Below, one piece after another: positions 36,035 to 48,464 of a stretch of DNA of 64,000 nucleotides (position 1 is the stretch's first letter; every line of letters begins with the position of its first letter). The position numbers were made by a program, and so were the translations under genes. The notes below the pieces were generated by a model. That model was not told where the DNA came from, ran no database searches, and saw only the letters and a program-made list of their open reading frames with translations. Origin of the DNA: Melastoma dodecandrum (taxonomy: Eukaryota; Streptophyta; Magnoliopsida; Myrtales; Melastomataceae). The stretch is taken from contig JARUPY010000551.1 of assembly GCA_029817715.1 (NCBI GenBank), forward strand, positions 62,001 to 126,000. Direction: 5' to 3'.

Positions 36035-38574
36035 AGGCGAAGATGGAAGGATGATAAAAACAACAACAAAGACTCGATTCCAATCGGCACCATTGTAACG
36101 CCTTTCTTTTGTATAAGCTTCTCATCATTCTCGTGTTTTCCTTTTTCTGTATTTTATTTTTCTCATACACAACTTGACATATATTTGACATATGAACAGA
36201 TAAAAATTCGCCCAATTTAGGGGCGCGTATCATTTATGCACTTTATTTAAATTACAATAAGCCTTTTTTCCCAATAAAAATTAAAATAAAAACATGGATG
36301 TCTGTCTAGTAGTCTCTGATGTCTTGCCAGATCGCTTTTGGATGAACAAATATTAAAAAAAAAAACCCGATCGAATGATTGATGGTCTCTGTCTGTCTGT
36401 CTGACCAATCTGTCCAAATCCATGATGGGTTTGGATGGTAAATGTCATTTGGTATGGAATGAGTAGTATAATCAATTCTAGAAGCGATTACTTTCTATGC
36501 TTATTTATTTCTTGAAATTGAACTCGTTATTTAATAAAAAATGACACGCCAAAAGACACCGTCAATCAAACTTAATAACTAAAAAAATGAATGTTTTAAT
36601 TAAGTAAATATGTATGTTACGGGGGAGATAGAAATGTTTGAATGAATAAATGAAAAAAAAAACACGAAACGAATTAGGTTCGATAATAACCGAGTCAGTC
36701 AACAGGATTGCATCAACATTTCGGCGGTCCAAGCATAAAAATCCACAGATATATTTCGGCATAATATCGATGTATAGGATAGAATTTGGGTCGACTATTT
36801 ATTTTGACCTTAATCATATGATTTTATTATTAATTATTATTTTTATATTAATTTTAACTGATTTTAAATTTTATACGAAAAAACCAAAAAAGGCCTGCAT
36901 CATTTATCTGCCAAAAATAAAAATAAAAATAAAAAAATTAATAATATGGATTTGTCGTGGGGCATGATGCTGCTAGGGGTTAAGACGGAAGAACACCACC
37001 TGTGTTATACGAGTTAGATACTAAGATCTTGTTTGATTTTCGTTAAAATAAATACAAAAATAAATGTCGATGATAAAATCATATAATAAATTAAATTATC
37101 CTTAAAACAGAAAATTGACCAAAAAAATAAGACCATAAATATATATTTTGTCTTGTATTTTTTATATATTCATTAAAATAACAAAAGTAATACCTTAATA
37201 TAAGGATCGGTGCCCAACCATGTTTTTTTTTTTGGACAGATACAGGCCAATGCCAATAATCAAACGAGGATAATACAAATTTAGGGTTGGTGGCATATAT
37301 GGGGGGGGTGTAGTTTGAGGCCATATAAGGAAAAGGGATAACCTTTCGGCGGAACTGTCGGTAAGACTCGGGAGGAGGGGGGTCAATAATGGAGGGCACT
37401 GTCGTCGTCGATGCAAATACAACTTCAATGGTCTTTCATCATCTTCATCATGCATGCATGCACTCCAGTTGTCGAATAACTTCTACCCCACAACACACAA
37501 CTGTGTTCTGAATTCAAAAGCAAAGAGAGCATTTGGGATCCACTCGTATTGCCAGGTATTCTCCGATTTTGTAAGTAATATTTCCAACCTGTTTAATTCC
37601 TTATAATTTTTTACTATAAAGTTAAAAAAGAGAATTGACTAAGTAAAATGAAAGAGAAGAGAGCCGTGCATCACGTGATTGATATAGGAATCTACTAAAC
37701 CCCAACAGAGATAGAGAGTTTTTCCAACAAAAAGCTTGCTCGGATCTTACCCGAAATAATAATAATACACGACGCCTCCTCCAGATGTTGACATCTTAGA
37801 AAGGAGACTTTTTGTTAAAATGGGATCGTATCCTCCGACGACCAATTTCACAGTCTTATGATTTTACATTTTTGTGGGGGCTTAATTCAGTGGTTTTGTC
37901 GCAAACTCGACAATTACGACACGGTTCTTTTTTCTCTGCTTTCATTTGGATATAACCTTACGATTTCCTTTATGTGATTGGATTAAATGCGTCACGTGGA
38001 GTGGTCCAAACACATGCAAGTTGCAACACTCACCTCCCACCCCGATTAAATTCGGTTGGTTACGTCTGTTTGGATTAATTAATACCATCTCTGTTGTAAT
38101 GAAATTAATGTGGTGGGAGACGACGCACTTTCACCCCCCAAAAAAGGAAAAAGGGAAGGGTCTGTGTCTCTCCATGCCTTTTTTGTTATTATATTCATTA
38201 CATGACAAATTGAAGCACGGAATTGTCGGTGTGATCTGCCCAAATAAAGTAAGGAAGGAACTCGATCAGATTCCTGCTATTCGGTCGGACAAGCAATTTG
38301 GTTATATACACGTATTGGTTACGTCTTCTGGTGCTTTTGGAATCTTGAACTGATGAGAGACAGAAAGGGAATGGGCGGGGGCATATTATCAGGAAAATTT
38401 GTGGTATTGGGGGTAAAATGGTGGAAGGATTGAAAACTGTAACCAATCTTCAGGTCGTGTACCCGTATTACTTGGAATTTTCCTTGTTTGAAGAAATTTA
38501 CCTACAAAAAGCCAACGGACAGTTTCTTGCCATGTCGTTATGAGAGGATGTTCCGAGGGGGCCCGGCCCCGGTA
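36035..38574. other. AT-rich intergenic region
   Basis: Left: Dof 3' UTR with AATAAA-like sites near 36,275-36,290. The rest is AT-rich and without coding signals up to the 3' end of the U-box gene. Confidence 0.55.
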
Positions 38575-39828
38575 TCACAGCGGAGAGGGAGGGATACTCA
38601 TTGCGAGATTCGCCGGGATGCATTGCGACTTCCTCCACGCCCTCCCGTGCAGCCGGAGGATCTCGATCGCCTTCTCCTTGGCCTTCTTCCCTGATTCCAC
38701 CTGGAGCACCAGGCACAGCTTCATCACTACACCGATCTCTAGCATGTCCTGAATGACCGCCGGGGTCGCGGAGAACCGTGCCAGCGACAGAAGGATCCGG
38801 ACTGCCTGCTCGCTCGCTGTTTGGGAGACCCTGAGGATCTTCTTCGAGACGACGGCCATGCCCGCGCTGTGCCTAAGTAACTCTGCTCTTCCCTCGGCGC
38901 ATTGGCATGACATTTCGAGGAGCATGAGCGCGAGCTCGCAGATCCTCTTCTCGGGACTCTCTAGAAGCATCTCGACTAGTGCACTGACTGCCCCGGCCTC
39001 GACCGCCTTTATCCTATTCCTTCCCCATGGGCACACGTGGATGAGCAACTTCAATGCGGCCTTCGTCGCCTGCAGGGAGACCCCGTCATGCAACACCTGG
39101 ATGATCTCGTGGAAGAAACCGGCACGCAGGGCTATCATTTCCATCGGCTCGGCCACCTGGAACATCGACTTGAGGAGTAACACCGCATAAGCTCGGGCAT
39201 CGTACGACGCCCGCTGCATGACAAGGACCAGCGAGTCAACGAATTGTCCGCTGCGGACGAGTTGCCTTAACCCAGCGTCGGTCAACTGTAGGTTGTGGAG
39301 TATGCACAGTGCATCATCGGCCAACGCCTTCGTCCCGAGATCCTCCCCTGGTTCCTCAAACGCCGAGGTGGAGCACTCAGAGTTGACCAAAGAGGCCAAG
39401 AAGGAGACGGCTCCAGCCGACTCAACGCACCTCTTAGCAGCACCATTCCTCGAAGTAGCGATGGACCGAAGCCTCTTAAGGCACTGGTTCGGGATCCCGG
39501 GGGAGAGAGCGTCGGAGAGGAGCTTCTGGACGTAGGGTCGGCTAACCGGGGGCTTAGGGGTAGGGATGCGCTCGACTCCCTTGGAGGCATTGAGGGTGCA
39601 CCAGGACTGGATGAGGCGGCGGAGGGTGTGGTTGGGGGTGATGAGGTCCTCGGAGTCTGTGGGGACGGGAAGCTTGGTGACAGGGCAGGTGGCGTTGTTA
39701 GAGGAGAAGAGCCAGGTCTCGATGGAGTCGCGGTCGTAGGTGATTCCGGTGGAGATGGTGACGGGGTCCCTCATCATCTCAAGGGATATAGGGCAGAGGA
39801 AGAAGGGAGGAACCTGGACCTCCTCCAT
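38575..39828 (-). CDS. U-box/ARM E3 ubiquitin ligase of the PUB22/23/24 group
   Basis: Intronless minus-strand ORF of 417 residues. The U-box is at about residues 8-80: FFLCPISLEMMRDPVTISTG, YDRDSIETWL, CPVTKLPVPTDSEDLITPNHTLRRLIQSWC. It is followed by the group-specific ERIPTPKPPVSRP and a C-terminal armadillo-like helical region (LLIHVCPWGRNRIKAVEAGA, CQCAEGRAELLRHSAGMAVV, KILRVSQTASEQAVRILLSL). Lack of introns and length match PUB20-24/CMPG-type ligases. In Arabidopsis PUB22, PUB23 and PUB24 dampen pattern-triggered immunity and PUB22/23 also drought responses, by ubiquitinating exocyst and other targets. Which member this is cannot be settled by eye. Long open frames on the + strand through this gene are shadows of its GC-rich codons. 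Confidence 0.93.
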   Translation of the reverse strand: MEEVQVPPFFLCPISLEMMRDPVTISTGITYDRDSIETWLFSSNNATCPVTKLPVPTDSEDLITPNHTLRRLIQSWCTLNASKGVERIPTPKPPVSRPYVQKLLSDALSPGIPNQCLKRLRSIATSRNGAAKRCVESAGAVSFLASLVNSECSTSAFEEPGEDLGTKALADDALCILHNLQLTDAGLRQLVRSGQFVDSLVLVMQRASYDARAYAVLLLKSMFQVAEPMEMIALRAGFFHEIIQVLHDGVSLQATKAALKLLIHVCPWGRNRIKAVEAGAVSALVEMLLESPEKRICELALMLLEMSCQCAEGRAELLRHSAGMAVVSKKILRVSQTASEQAVRILLSLARFSATPAVIQDMLEIGVVMKLCLVLQVESGKKAKEKAIEILRLHGRAWRKSQCIPANLAMSIPPSPL

Positions 39829-39947
39829 TCCACCAAAGGGTTAATGCTTCCCCTCCCTTTTTTTGTTTGTCTTCGTCGGGAGATTAAAAGATGAAGATTG
39901 AGAGATGAGTGTGGTGGGGGTGTTGCCTTCGGGATATGGGGAGAGGG

Positions 39948-39955
39948 TTTTATAT
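39948..39955 (-). promoter_or_regulatory. TATA box of the U-box gene
   Basis: ATATAAAA on the minus strand, about 120 bases before the start codon, surrounded by CT-rich leader-like sequence downstream of it. Confidence 0.5.
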
Positions 39956-42526
39956 GAGTATATGGTTGGGGAAATTCAAAGCTTTGTAAGGGAAAGAAAG
40001 AAGAGAGAGAGTCAAAAAGAATACACGGAGAAACTTTAATCGGGGGTCGAGATTAGATCGAGTGAAGGCCGACGACTTTTCAAAAACGTATTTGTATTTT
40101 ATTTCACTTTGCCCTGTCGTCCGAACGACGGTTCGTATTTCCCTAAGATAAAAAAAAATATTAGTAATTAAACTGCAACGGTGTCTTATTAATTGTTGTC
40201 CGTGGTTGCATGGCGCTGCCAATTGATTGGTCTTATAGCAGCAGCTACCTGTGTCAACTCATCTTGAAACGTAGAAAGTATATATACCAAAATTCCATTG
40301 GTTGAGAAGAAGGAAGGGTATACGCCATTAATATGGATTGTGGATGCCCAAAAAACAACTCACAGGTAGTGGCGGAACGTGGTTTTTTGGTCAGTGTTTT
40401 GAAGGTTTCAAGAAATATGGCTGCCAACCCTCCCCAAATCAACCGTCGTTCCTCTTCCATCTTTGATCCCTTTGACTTTGTTTCTTCCCTCTGCATCAGA
40501 GAGATAAAAGTCAGGGCCGATGATCCGGCCGGCCAGAGCATGTATCTGTAGGGAAATCTTTCATGGGGGAAGATGAACTCCACCCCCAACCCCTACCCTA
40601 CCATTTGAATTTTTCAATTTTTTTTAATTATTTTTTCGAGTGAACATAACATTACGTTTGAATGTACGTGCCATGATTCTCTCCATGGGTTTCCTCTTGT
40701 TGACAAATTCGGGGTTATCGTTGTCAGAACCTAAAATATTAAATCCCCTCTCCTGTTGGCATTGTTAGCTGGGAGGATCTGGTGTGTAATATATATAAAC
40801 TACATGTAAAGGGCGATAGGGGCTACTCACGTGATCGTCTTTTTTATGATTGATAGGTGTGTTTGGATGGCACGTCCTTAAACGTACAAACTTATCGAGG
40901 AAGTGGTACTTCCATGAACCAAATTAAATCGAATATAGATCGAAAGAGGAAAGGGAAGGTGTTTTTGAGGCTTGGCTGAATGCTGCGATCAGGGACGAAG
41001 AAATATATTTACGAAAGAACCGTGGAGTAACGGGCGATGGGGGGCAAATTTCTCATTCGCTTTATTTATTTCTGTCGGCCGATCTGTCTGTCAGCCCATC
41101 ACATGTTGCGCTTTTCGACTTTTTGATACACTCGGAGTTGACAATTCCCGACGTAATACGTAGTCTTTTTATTAGTAATTTTGTTTTATAATTTTCTTCA
41201 TAACTAATAGAAAATTGAAACACCATGTTACCAGTGACTCGATGGGACCAAATTATTTTATAATTAATAATAAAGCAAGAACTCTCTTGTAACTTCATGA
41301 GGTCATCCATCGTTTTCTGGGGTATATTATTAAAAATTTGCCCGGTCTAATAAAAAAAATAAAGCAGGTTATCAACCAATTTTCGAGCTCCCAGATGAAA
41401 TCAGTAATAAATTTGGCCATCCTTTGTTTTCCCAAAGCCTTGTGCCTCTCGCAGTTTTCGTATCGCTGGCGAAATCCACCTCAAGGTTTACTTGTTGTAT
41501 TTTCTCCCTACCTTTGCCAGACCAGGTCGTGACATAATTTAATCGCGTATGTTGTTTGGGATGCTGGTTCTTGTTAGAACGTAACCTGCTCAAATCTCGA
41601 GTCGATTCAATGGAGGTCAGAACACGAACGAACTGACCAACACATAACTGTCCCACCTCCCCACATTATTTCTACTACTACCACCACTTCCTCTTCTTTT
41701 TTCTTTCTTCTTTCTTCTTCTTCTTCTTCTTCATCTTCCATGGTCAAATATAGAGGGAATAAAGGGAAATTTAAAAAACAGAGTCTTTTTAGGGGTTACG
41801 ACTAAATTACGTGGAATCGGAAGCTACACGTCAAGTCTCTCCCCCCACAATGGAGAAATTTTAGACCTCTTAAGTGGGATAGTTTTTATCGAATTGAATC
41901 GGTTGATTACTGTCCAAAAGAGAATAGAATAAAATAATTGCAGCTGGCTGGCTGGTATTACACGGAGTTTCGCAACTTGCAGATCAGACCTTGAGAAATT
42001 TCATTGATTCCGCGGCAATTCTTAACCTGGCCGTATCAAACTGGTTTTGTTGTACCAATTTTGGGAGCCCCCCATTGTGCTTTTTAAGTGTTTCGACATT
42101 CAATTAAACAGAGTTTATGTCTTCGATCAGGAAAACATAACCCCAGCTGGATTAATCAAAAGCAGAAAGGAGTTTACAATATAGCTTTTGGGTCATCATT
42201 TATTTCCTTGCAGCAAAACGTCTTGCCCTCCACACGCTGCAATAACCACACCAAAAATGGTGGGCACTATGTAATAAATTAAAAATAAAAATAAAAAAAA
42301 AGAGAAAAGGAAAAAAGAAAATCACTGATGACCAGAGAGAGAGAGACTACGAAATTCTGAGAATTTATCGCACTTGGGCCCAGGCTCGTTAACTTTCAAG
42401 TTGTTGGCCCAGTTAAGATCCATTAAAAGATATTATTGGGCCGAGAATTGAATCCGGCCCAAGGTTTCCAGGACCTTCTTCTAGTTTCATTGAAATGTTG
42501 CGTTCCAAACTTATCTTGTAATTAAT
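39956..42526. other. Intergenic region
   Basis: U-box promoter on the left and ALMT 3' flank on the right. It contains a (TTC)n tract at about 41,690-41,738 and several A/T tracts. No gene recognised. Confidence 0.5.
41690..41738. repeat. (TTC)n-rich microsatellite
   Basis: CT-rich run with about seven uninterrupted TTC units and degenerate flanks. Confidence 0.75.
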
Positions 42527-44358
42527 CTACGCTCCTGTTAAAATAAAATCATTCTCTTGCACCACGGCAATCGCGATGATGCATTCCTCGCTATTTGTTA
42601 CCGGCACGACCCTCGAGCTGTTAAAACGTTGTGACAAAGAGGATTTTACGATGATGCCCTTGAAAGCCGCGACCTGTGCCAGTTCATGGACGGCTTCAGA
42701 GATGTTCTCAACACAATTCACGACCTGTGCCAGAATGACTGTAGTTGCAGCACTGGGAACCATTGTTAAGATGTCTGTACTTCCATCGAGCAACATTTCT
42801 TCGACTGCGCTCTCGAGTTCCTTTGCAGCAATGCTGGAGTTCCTGACGTGGACGTTGGCTGGCGAGGGGTCGGTCATTGACTTGATTGACTGGGAGAAAA
42901 CATTGAGAGCCATGCTCAGTTCGGAACTTATCTTGATGCACAACTCCTTGATTCTCTGATCGAATACAGTTGAAGCCTGCCATACTTAAGAACAAGGTTG
43001 TGAATTCGAGGTCTTCTTCTGTTCAGCATACACCCTCTGGCTAGGTGCGGAATGACTACCTGTATGTTGGAATTTACATGGCAACCGAGAGCTTCGATTT
43101 GGCACGCGCATTTCCGAGCAAGGTCCCCAATTTTCAGGTAATGCTCCCAGGAGTAACGGGATCGGAATAGGCCAAAAAACAGTTCCCACTTGGTGAAATT
43201 CGCCTGTGCAGATGAGGCTATCAGCACTGTAGTTGCGCAACATCCATCTCGATGAATCAAAGTATCTTACCAAGTCTTCTTCTGTGGTTTTTGAAACCAG
43301 GATGCATTGATATCCATGCTCAGAGGTCTTGTCGTCATCAGTCAAGTTCGAAGATGTTGGTCGCTCTTCCAATGCAAAGTATCTTCTTCCAAATTCTACA
43401 AATTCCCAATTCATAAACATTCAATTGGTTATGATGGGCCAATTCTGGGTTTTTTTTTTGTTTCTTTTAAAGTAGAGTTGGATTATGGAATTCAACCTTC
43501 CAAGTGTATCGCGAGTTTCTCCATATGCATAGCTATCATGTTTTGAAGGTCTTTTCCAGCCCACGTAGGCCACAAGCAAATGGATACCATGACGCAGATG
43601 GCCCATCCGATTAAGATAGTCAGGAACCTCTCCCTATCCCACTCCAGTGAGTCATCGTACCGGTAGCCGTAAACCAATACTACAGAGACGGTCAGTATGA
43701 ATATTTTCACCCCATAGTCGTACCTCTCCTTGATCACCGGAAGGAATCTCAGAAATGCAGCTGCTGCAGCTGGTAATTCATGGCAATTTTTCGGTCAGTG
43801 TCATGGAATTTCGTAAAACAGAACAAAATACTGGAACGGTAGTGCGTATAAAAATTTACCTAGCAGGAAAACAAGAGCCCCGATGATGATTGCCTGAGCA
43901 ACTTCATGGAAGATGCACGTCAGTCTCAGAGTACCTACCCCCAAGGCAGCCCCAGCAAATGTCGCACAGCCTCTGTAAGTGAATCGGCTGAGTGTCCCAC
44001 CTAGACAAGCCTTGGTAATCAAACGGATTGCCGGCCAGACGACGAGAAGCGACGCGCTTTGCATTAAATGAGAGGAATCCATACCGACGCTGAAGTCGAA
44101 GTCGACGATGACGGTTATAATGGCCCACATTCCCGAGACCCCAAATTTATCCCACAAGGGCCTAACGTAGTACATCAGGGACACCAAAGTGAGAGCCAAT
44201 CCGAACTTGAAGGAATGGATTATTCTTCGCGGGTCTTCCTCCCCGAGCATTCTCAGGCTCTTCCCGAACCTTGCGACCCCGTATCCAGTCTCCATGACAG
44301 AGCTCTTGATCCAAGTAGCAAAGCGACCTGCATTCCGGTCCCGATTTTCCAATTCCAT
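42527..44358 (-). CDS. ALMT-family anion (malate) channel
   Basis: Six deduced minus-strand exons, 44358-44085, 44000-43860, 43769-43497, 43395-43271, 43203-43060 and 42976-42527, join in frame to 468 residues. The N-terminal half holds the membrane helices with family blocks HSFKFGLALTLVSLMYYVRP, MWAIITVIVDFDFSVGGTLS, RFLPVIKERYDYGVKIFILT and WAGKDLQNMIAMHMEKL. The C-terminal half is soluble and Ser-rich. Plant ALMTs carry malate and other anions at the plasma membrane or tonoplast. The usual WEP motif region (KWEPGHG) reads KWELFFG here, an unusual change. All introns are short with GT-AG ends and no stop breaks the frame, so it is probably functional but divergent. From memory its neighbourhood recalls ALMT8. 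The start at 44,358 is the first ATG; the frame extends upstream without another ATG. Confidence 0.88.
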
Positions 44359-46134
44359 GGGAAACAAATCTAGTAGAATTGGTTAAGAAAGCATTCGGAA
44401 GCTTAAAAGGCCATTTGGGAACTGATCCTTTAGCACTTGGCTTATATTTATACATCCATGTAGGACAGAACATAAAAGAACAAGTTAGGATCTGATTGGT
44501 CCTCAAAACATGTTATGATTAAGTCGAGTCGAGTGAAGCCGCATTTCAGTCTAACACAAACTCGAATCTGATTAGAATATATGCTTAACCCAATCGAACC
44601 CTTTGTAAATTTAAAAGTTTATCACACTCGCTTGACATCTTCTCTCATTAAAGGGGAATCGGGCAATGAGGATGAATGATGTGAGGTTTCTCCCATAAAG
44701 GCACACACCCATATACACTCGCATAAAACGTATGTACGTACGTATGCCTAGTCTGATTATATCAACCTTTGACTCGCACGGATTCATAATATTTGCATTC
44801 CTGGGAAGAAACAAAAAGTTAACACGAATAAGATAAAAGAAAAGAAATGCAATCGTTTTCATAAGTCGCTGTCCTCCTCGTCATCCACCGATCTATGAAC
44901 ATTTTTGTTGCCTTCGACCACGTGCGATTCCCCGACTTGCTCTTAACTAAAACCCTCGATTCCCCCGGACTCGGATTTTAAACTAATTTCTCCTGCATTC
45001 TCACCACTCCTCCCCACACATTCCTCTTTGAACTACTCATGGGCTAAAAGGTCATGGATAAACAGTTAAATGGTTGGGATGATGTGTTTGATGAACAGTT
45101 CTAACACTCTGTCGTGTTTCATGACGTGTGTATAACCTTGGCTGCAGTATTAACTGCCCAAACCACACACTGTTGACACGGTAAAGCTTTTAAACAGACA
45201 AATCTTTTGGCAATCTAGAATGATGTAGAAATTACAATTCATTTCTTTTTGTCTTTTAAGACCGTGTCTTTTTTTGGCAACATTAAAATTGAAACTTTCG
45301 TAGCTCAATCCTTAGCGATTGAAGACCGAGTGGCTTTCTCCGATGTTTGTGTAGTTTAGATGTCGCTGCCAAATCACGTTTTTTTATTCGAAATTCTAAT
45401 AATGTTTGTCGCAATCAATTATGAGTACATCACGACCTTTGCAATCGTTGTAATAACAATTAGTTTTGGGAGCTCAGATTTCGCGTGTGCTTAAATTGTC
45501 TCCCGTACCCGAACTGGGTAAGAAGAGACGTCACCCCTGTGATAAGTTATAATCACCAAAATCAAACACGCTGCTTAAGGAGAACTCTACTCCTAGCGGA
45601 TCAATGCGCGATTCGCGGCCAGCACTGAATTATAATTTCTGCTTAGGATGAGAAATGCACTTATCAACGGAGCCGTCTCTTTGATGGGTACGCATTTCAC
45701 GTCGGTGATATATATTTGCCTTCCCTCCATTAGAATTTCCCGGATTTCATTACACCCTCGTTCCCATGAACACGGAAGGGCTTCAAAAGCGTTCAGGGGA
45801 GAGGTTTCAAGAAGGATTCCCGCCCCAAGATAAATTGGGAATTGAGCATGATATCCATGGAAGTTCCTCATAAAATCCCACAAGGAAGGCGCACTCAAAG
45901 GAAAAGGGGTTCGGCAACATTTTTGTTTAGTTATAATTCATGGCTGTCGAGGGCATGTATAGAGCAATCCTTGTCATTTTGCTGGAACAGGTAACCCGTA
46001 AGGGGCTTCTACGCTCGAGCATCGCGCCTGTTGCAAAATGGCGAAGAATGCACAGCGGTTATATTCGTGGTGGTCCGTTGATGACAAATCCAACTAATGC
46101 AACCCTCATATTGGGCTCACTTCGAGGCCCATAA
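44359..46134. other. Intergenic region
   Basis: ALMT promoter followed by AT-rich DNA. Between 45,590 and 45,900 there is a more balanced stretch open on the minus strand for 101 codons, without a recognised domain. The region before 46,135 may contain the lost N-terminal part of the pseudogene below, but no homology was found. Confidence 0.4.
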
Positions 46135-46189
46135 GTGAACACTCTTATCTCCCTCTCGCTCTTTCTCCCTGTGGAAGCCCATTATGAAT

Positions 46190-46860
46190 CATGGGAACCC
46201 GGCCGACTTGGAATGTTTCCTTCCGGTGGGATTCCTTTACCGCTTCGAGTACAACGTCAACACCCCGTCTTCTTCATCGCCAAGGCTCGTGGACGAACCT
46301 GCACTCAGGCAGACGCCGACCCAGATGATGTGATGGTCAACCGAGCGAAGTAACTACCCGCTTGAGATTGGATTAGGATGCTACGCGTTCAAGAACAACT
46401 GTGAGGACTTTGCAATTTACTGCAAGACGGGGATATGTGGGTTCTGGACCAGGGAGCAATTGAACCAGGGCACCAAGCCACATCAATCATCCGCGGTCCT
46501 ATTTACCACGAACATATATGGGATGACTGCATCCGCTGTTGTGGTGTATTATATATCTGATACTAGCGTCGACCATGTTACTCGAAGGTTAAGCTCCAAT
46601 CGTACATTGCTTCGATCCTAAGAATCTCGACCGTTTTCTTGAGCGTTCTTCTTCGAAGCTCCATCCTTCATCAGAGTGGCGAAGGCCTTCATCGATGCAA
46701 CACTTATCCTTGGCCTCTTGACCAGTCATGAGATCCAAGACGACGTCGTAAACAAAAAGGTACGAGGTAAGGAAGCGGTGAAGGTCTCCGTGGAGGAGCT
46801 AACGAAGAGGCTCTTGGCTGGGGGTTCTTCAGGTTATCGACCCTTTAAAGGGCTGTTAGT
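46190..46860 (+). pseudogene. LRAT/NC-domain (H-box) protein pseudogene
   Basis: Three reading frames must be combined to follow the homology. Frame A near 46,215-46,265 reads ECFLPVGFLYRFEYNVN. Frame B at about 46,262-46,350 reads FFIAKARGRTCTQ and then DDVMVNRAK. Frame C at about 46,356-46,440 reads GLGCYAFKNNCEDFAIYCKT, which carries the conserved NCEDFA with the catalytic-type Cys of LRAT/NlpC-P60 folds. It continues to FTTNIYGMTASAVVVYYIS near 46,550. The expected C-terminal piece AVKVSVEELTKRLL appears only at about 46,770-46,815, after roughly 190 unrelated bases. The N-terminal part with the catalytic His (family HxGIYVG) is missing. Two frameshifts, a gap and N-terminal loss make this a pseudogene of the At5g06370-type NC-domain family. 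Confidence 0.75.
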
Positions 46861-47344
46861 CCGAGCCAGAATTTTCATTAACTCACCATGACCATAACAT
46901 ATATTCAGAATCAGAAATATATACATATACAGTTGTTCATATATATATATATATGATACAACATAGTATTATATAGTTGTATTTTTGCTACATGTTAGTG
47001 AACAAGGGGGGGTGGTCATTTCCACGAAAATGTGTTCCCACGGACACTTGCTTTTCAACCCCTCTGTAACCGACAACTACATAATATCCAAACCCATGCC
47101 TGTCCGCCGGCCGAAAGCAAAGCATCCCTCCGTTTTATGAGTCCAGATGCAAAGCCGTGTTTCCCTACCCCGCCAAAAACGACATAAACTCTTGTTTTCG
47201 CAGGTCGTCGAAATCGCCGTACGATGTTTCTGATCCATTTAAAAACTCCCAAACGTCACTATCTAACAATCATCGGTGTCTCCATTTAGTCCCAAATTAT
47301 ACATTTTGCCGGAGTCCCTGGGCAATCAATAATTTCTCATCACT
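46861..47344. other. 5' flank of first LEA2 gene
   Basis: It contains an (AT)n microsatellite at 46,938-46,955. The part after 47,150 is probably promoter and leader. Confidence 0.4.
46938..46955. repeat. (AT)n microsatellite
   Basis: About nine uninterrupted AT units. Confidence 0.75.
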
Positions 47345-48166
47345 ATGTACTCGTCGCCCAATTTTCATCGCTACCCTAAAGCAGAACTAACCAGCACCTC
47401 CGAGACCCCAGCCCCCGCTCATGATGGTCCACGGCCGCAACCTTCTGCTCCTCTGTTGCCCGCAGATGCCTACCCCGTGGAGCCGGTCACGGGCTACCCG
47501 CCTGTGATGGGATATCCGAATCACGACCGTACTCATATTCAGCCTCCTCCGCTTACGATCCCCCCTCCCCGTCAGCGGCCATCGCCAAGGCGACCCCACG
47601 TTTCCCGACGCTGTGCCATAGTTACTCTCATCGCCATCATCGTGGTCTTGTCAATGGTCAGCGCCGTGGTCCGCAGATTGTACCGAACAAGGGCTCCGGT
47701 GGTGACGGTCGTGGGGCTGTCAGTGTCGAACTACTCGACATCTGGCACGGCCTTAACCGCCGAGTGGGAAGTCAACATCACCGTCGGGAACCCCAGCCCG
47801 AGGATGAAGGCCACCTTCGAGAGAGTCCCAACCTGCGTCTATTACAGGAACATGTACATGACATGCGGCGAAACGGACCCGTTTGAGCTGGGGGCGAAGG
47901 GGAAAACGAGCCTGAGCCTGAACGTGACGGCAGAACGTAAGGCACTTTGGTTAGAACAGTACATGATCTCCGAGATGGAGATGGACAGGGAGAGTGGGGA
48001 GATGTCGTTCGATATAACGATGGGGATGTCCGTGACCTACCGCCACCGACTGTGGTGGCCGAGCCATAATGGTTTGAGAGTCTCGTGTTCGGGCATTACG
48101 GTCAGGTTTGGGTCGGGGAGCGTCGGAAACACGGTGTATGGAGATCGGGAGTGCTTAGTCTCCTAG
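47345..48166 (+). CDS. LEA2/NHL-type membrane protein, Pro-rich N-terminus
   Basis: Single-exon ORF of 273 residues. The first about 85 residues are Pro-rich and probably cytosolic. A basic stretch (RRPHVSRR) precedes one membrane segment at about 89-107 (CAIVTLIAIIVVLSMVSAVV). The remainder is a divergent LEA_2 domain with VVTVVGLSVSNYST, ITVGNPSPRMKATFERV and a conserved-looking pair of cysteines. This layout matches NDR1/HIN1-like (NHL) proteins, type II plasma-membrane proteins often induced in defence and stress. It is the first of three such genes on this strand, and the most divergent. Intronless structure is usual for the family. No exact orthologue is claimed. Confidence 0.85.
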   Translation: MYSSPNFHRYPKAELTSTSETPAPAHDGPRPQPSAPLLPADAYPVEPVTGYPPVMGYPNHDRTHIQPPPLTIPPPRQRPSPRRPHVSRRCAIVTLIAIIVVLSMVSAVVRRLYRTRAPVVTVVGLSVSNYSTSGTALTAEWEVNITVGNPSPRMKATFERVPTCVYYRNMYMTCGETDPFELGAKGKTSLSLNVTAERKALWLEQYMISEMEMDRESGEMSFDITMGMSVTYRHRLWWPSHNGLRVSCSGITVRFGSGSVGNTVYGDRECLVS

Positions 48167-48464
48167 CACATATGTACTTGCTTTCATGACTTATTTGGGG
48201 GTTTCCAAGCCAAATTTATTGGCAAAATAATTACAACTTAATTTCACTAGTGGTCTAATTAATTACTTGATCGTAGAAAAACTAAAACATGTCTCTCATA
48301 TTTTGTTATAAAGAATTGGAGTTGTATTGACTAATTTTAAATATTAATTTCTTATTTGCAAAATATTTTTCAATTCAAAACAGAAATAGGAAATCGTATG
48401 TTTATATTAATTTCTTAAATTTGATACCTTGTCGTGACAAAAGAATTGATTAAAATTTTAAAAA

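Noticed and set aside
39282..39894. Open frames of 100-200 codons around the U-box start
   Set aside because: Shadows of the PUB coding sequence; none has a recognisable domain.
45593..45898. 101-codon minus-strand frame as a gene or a LINE RNase H tail
   Set aside because: No convincing RNase H end motif or other domain; could be chance or decayed DNA.
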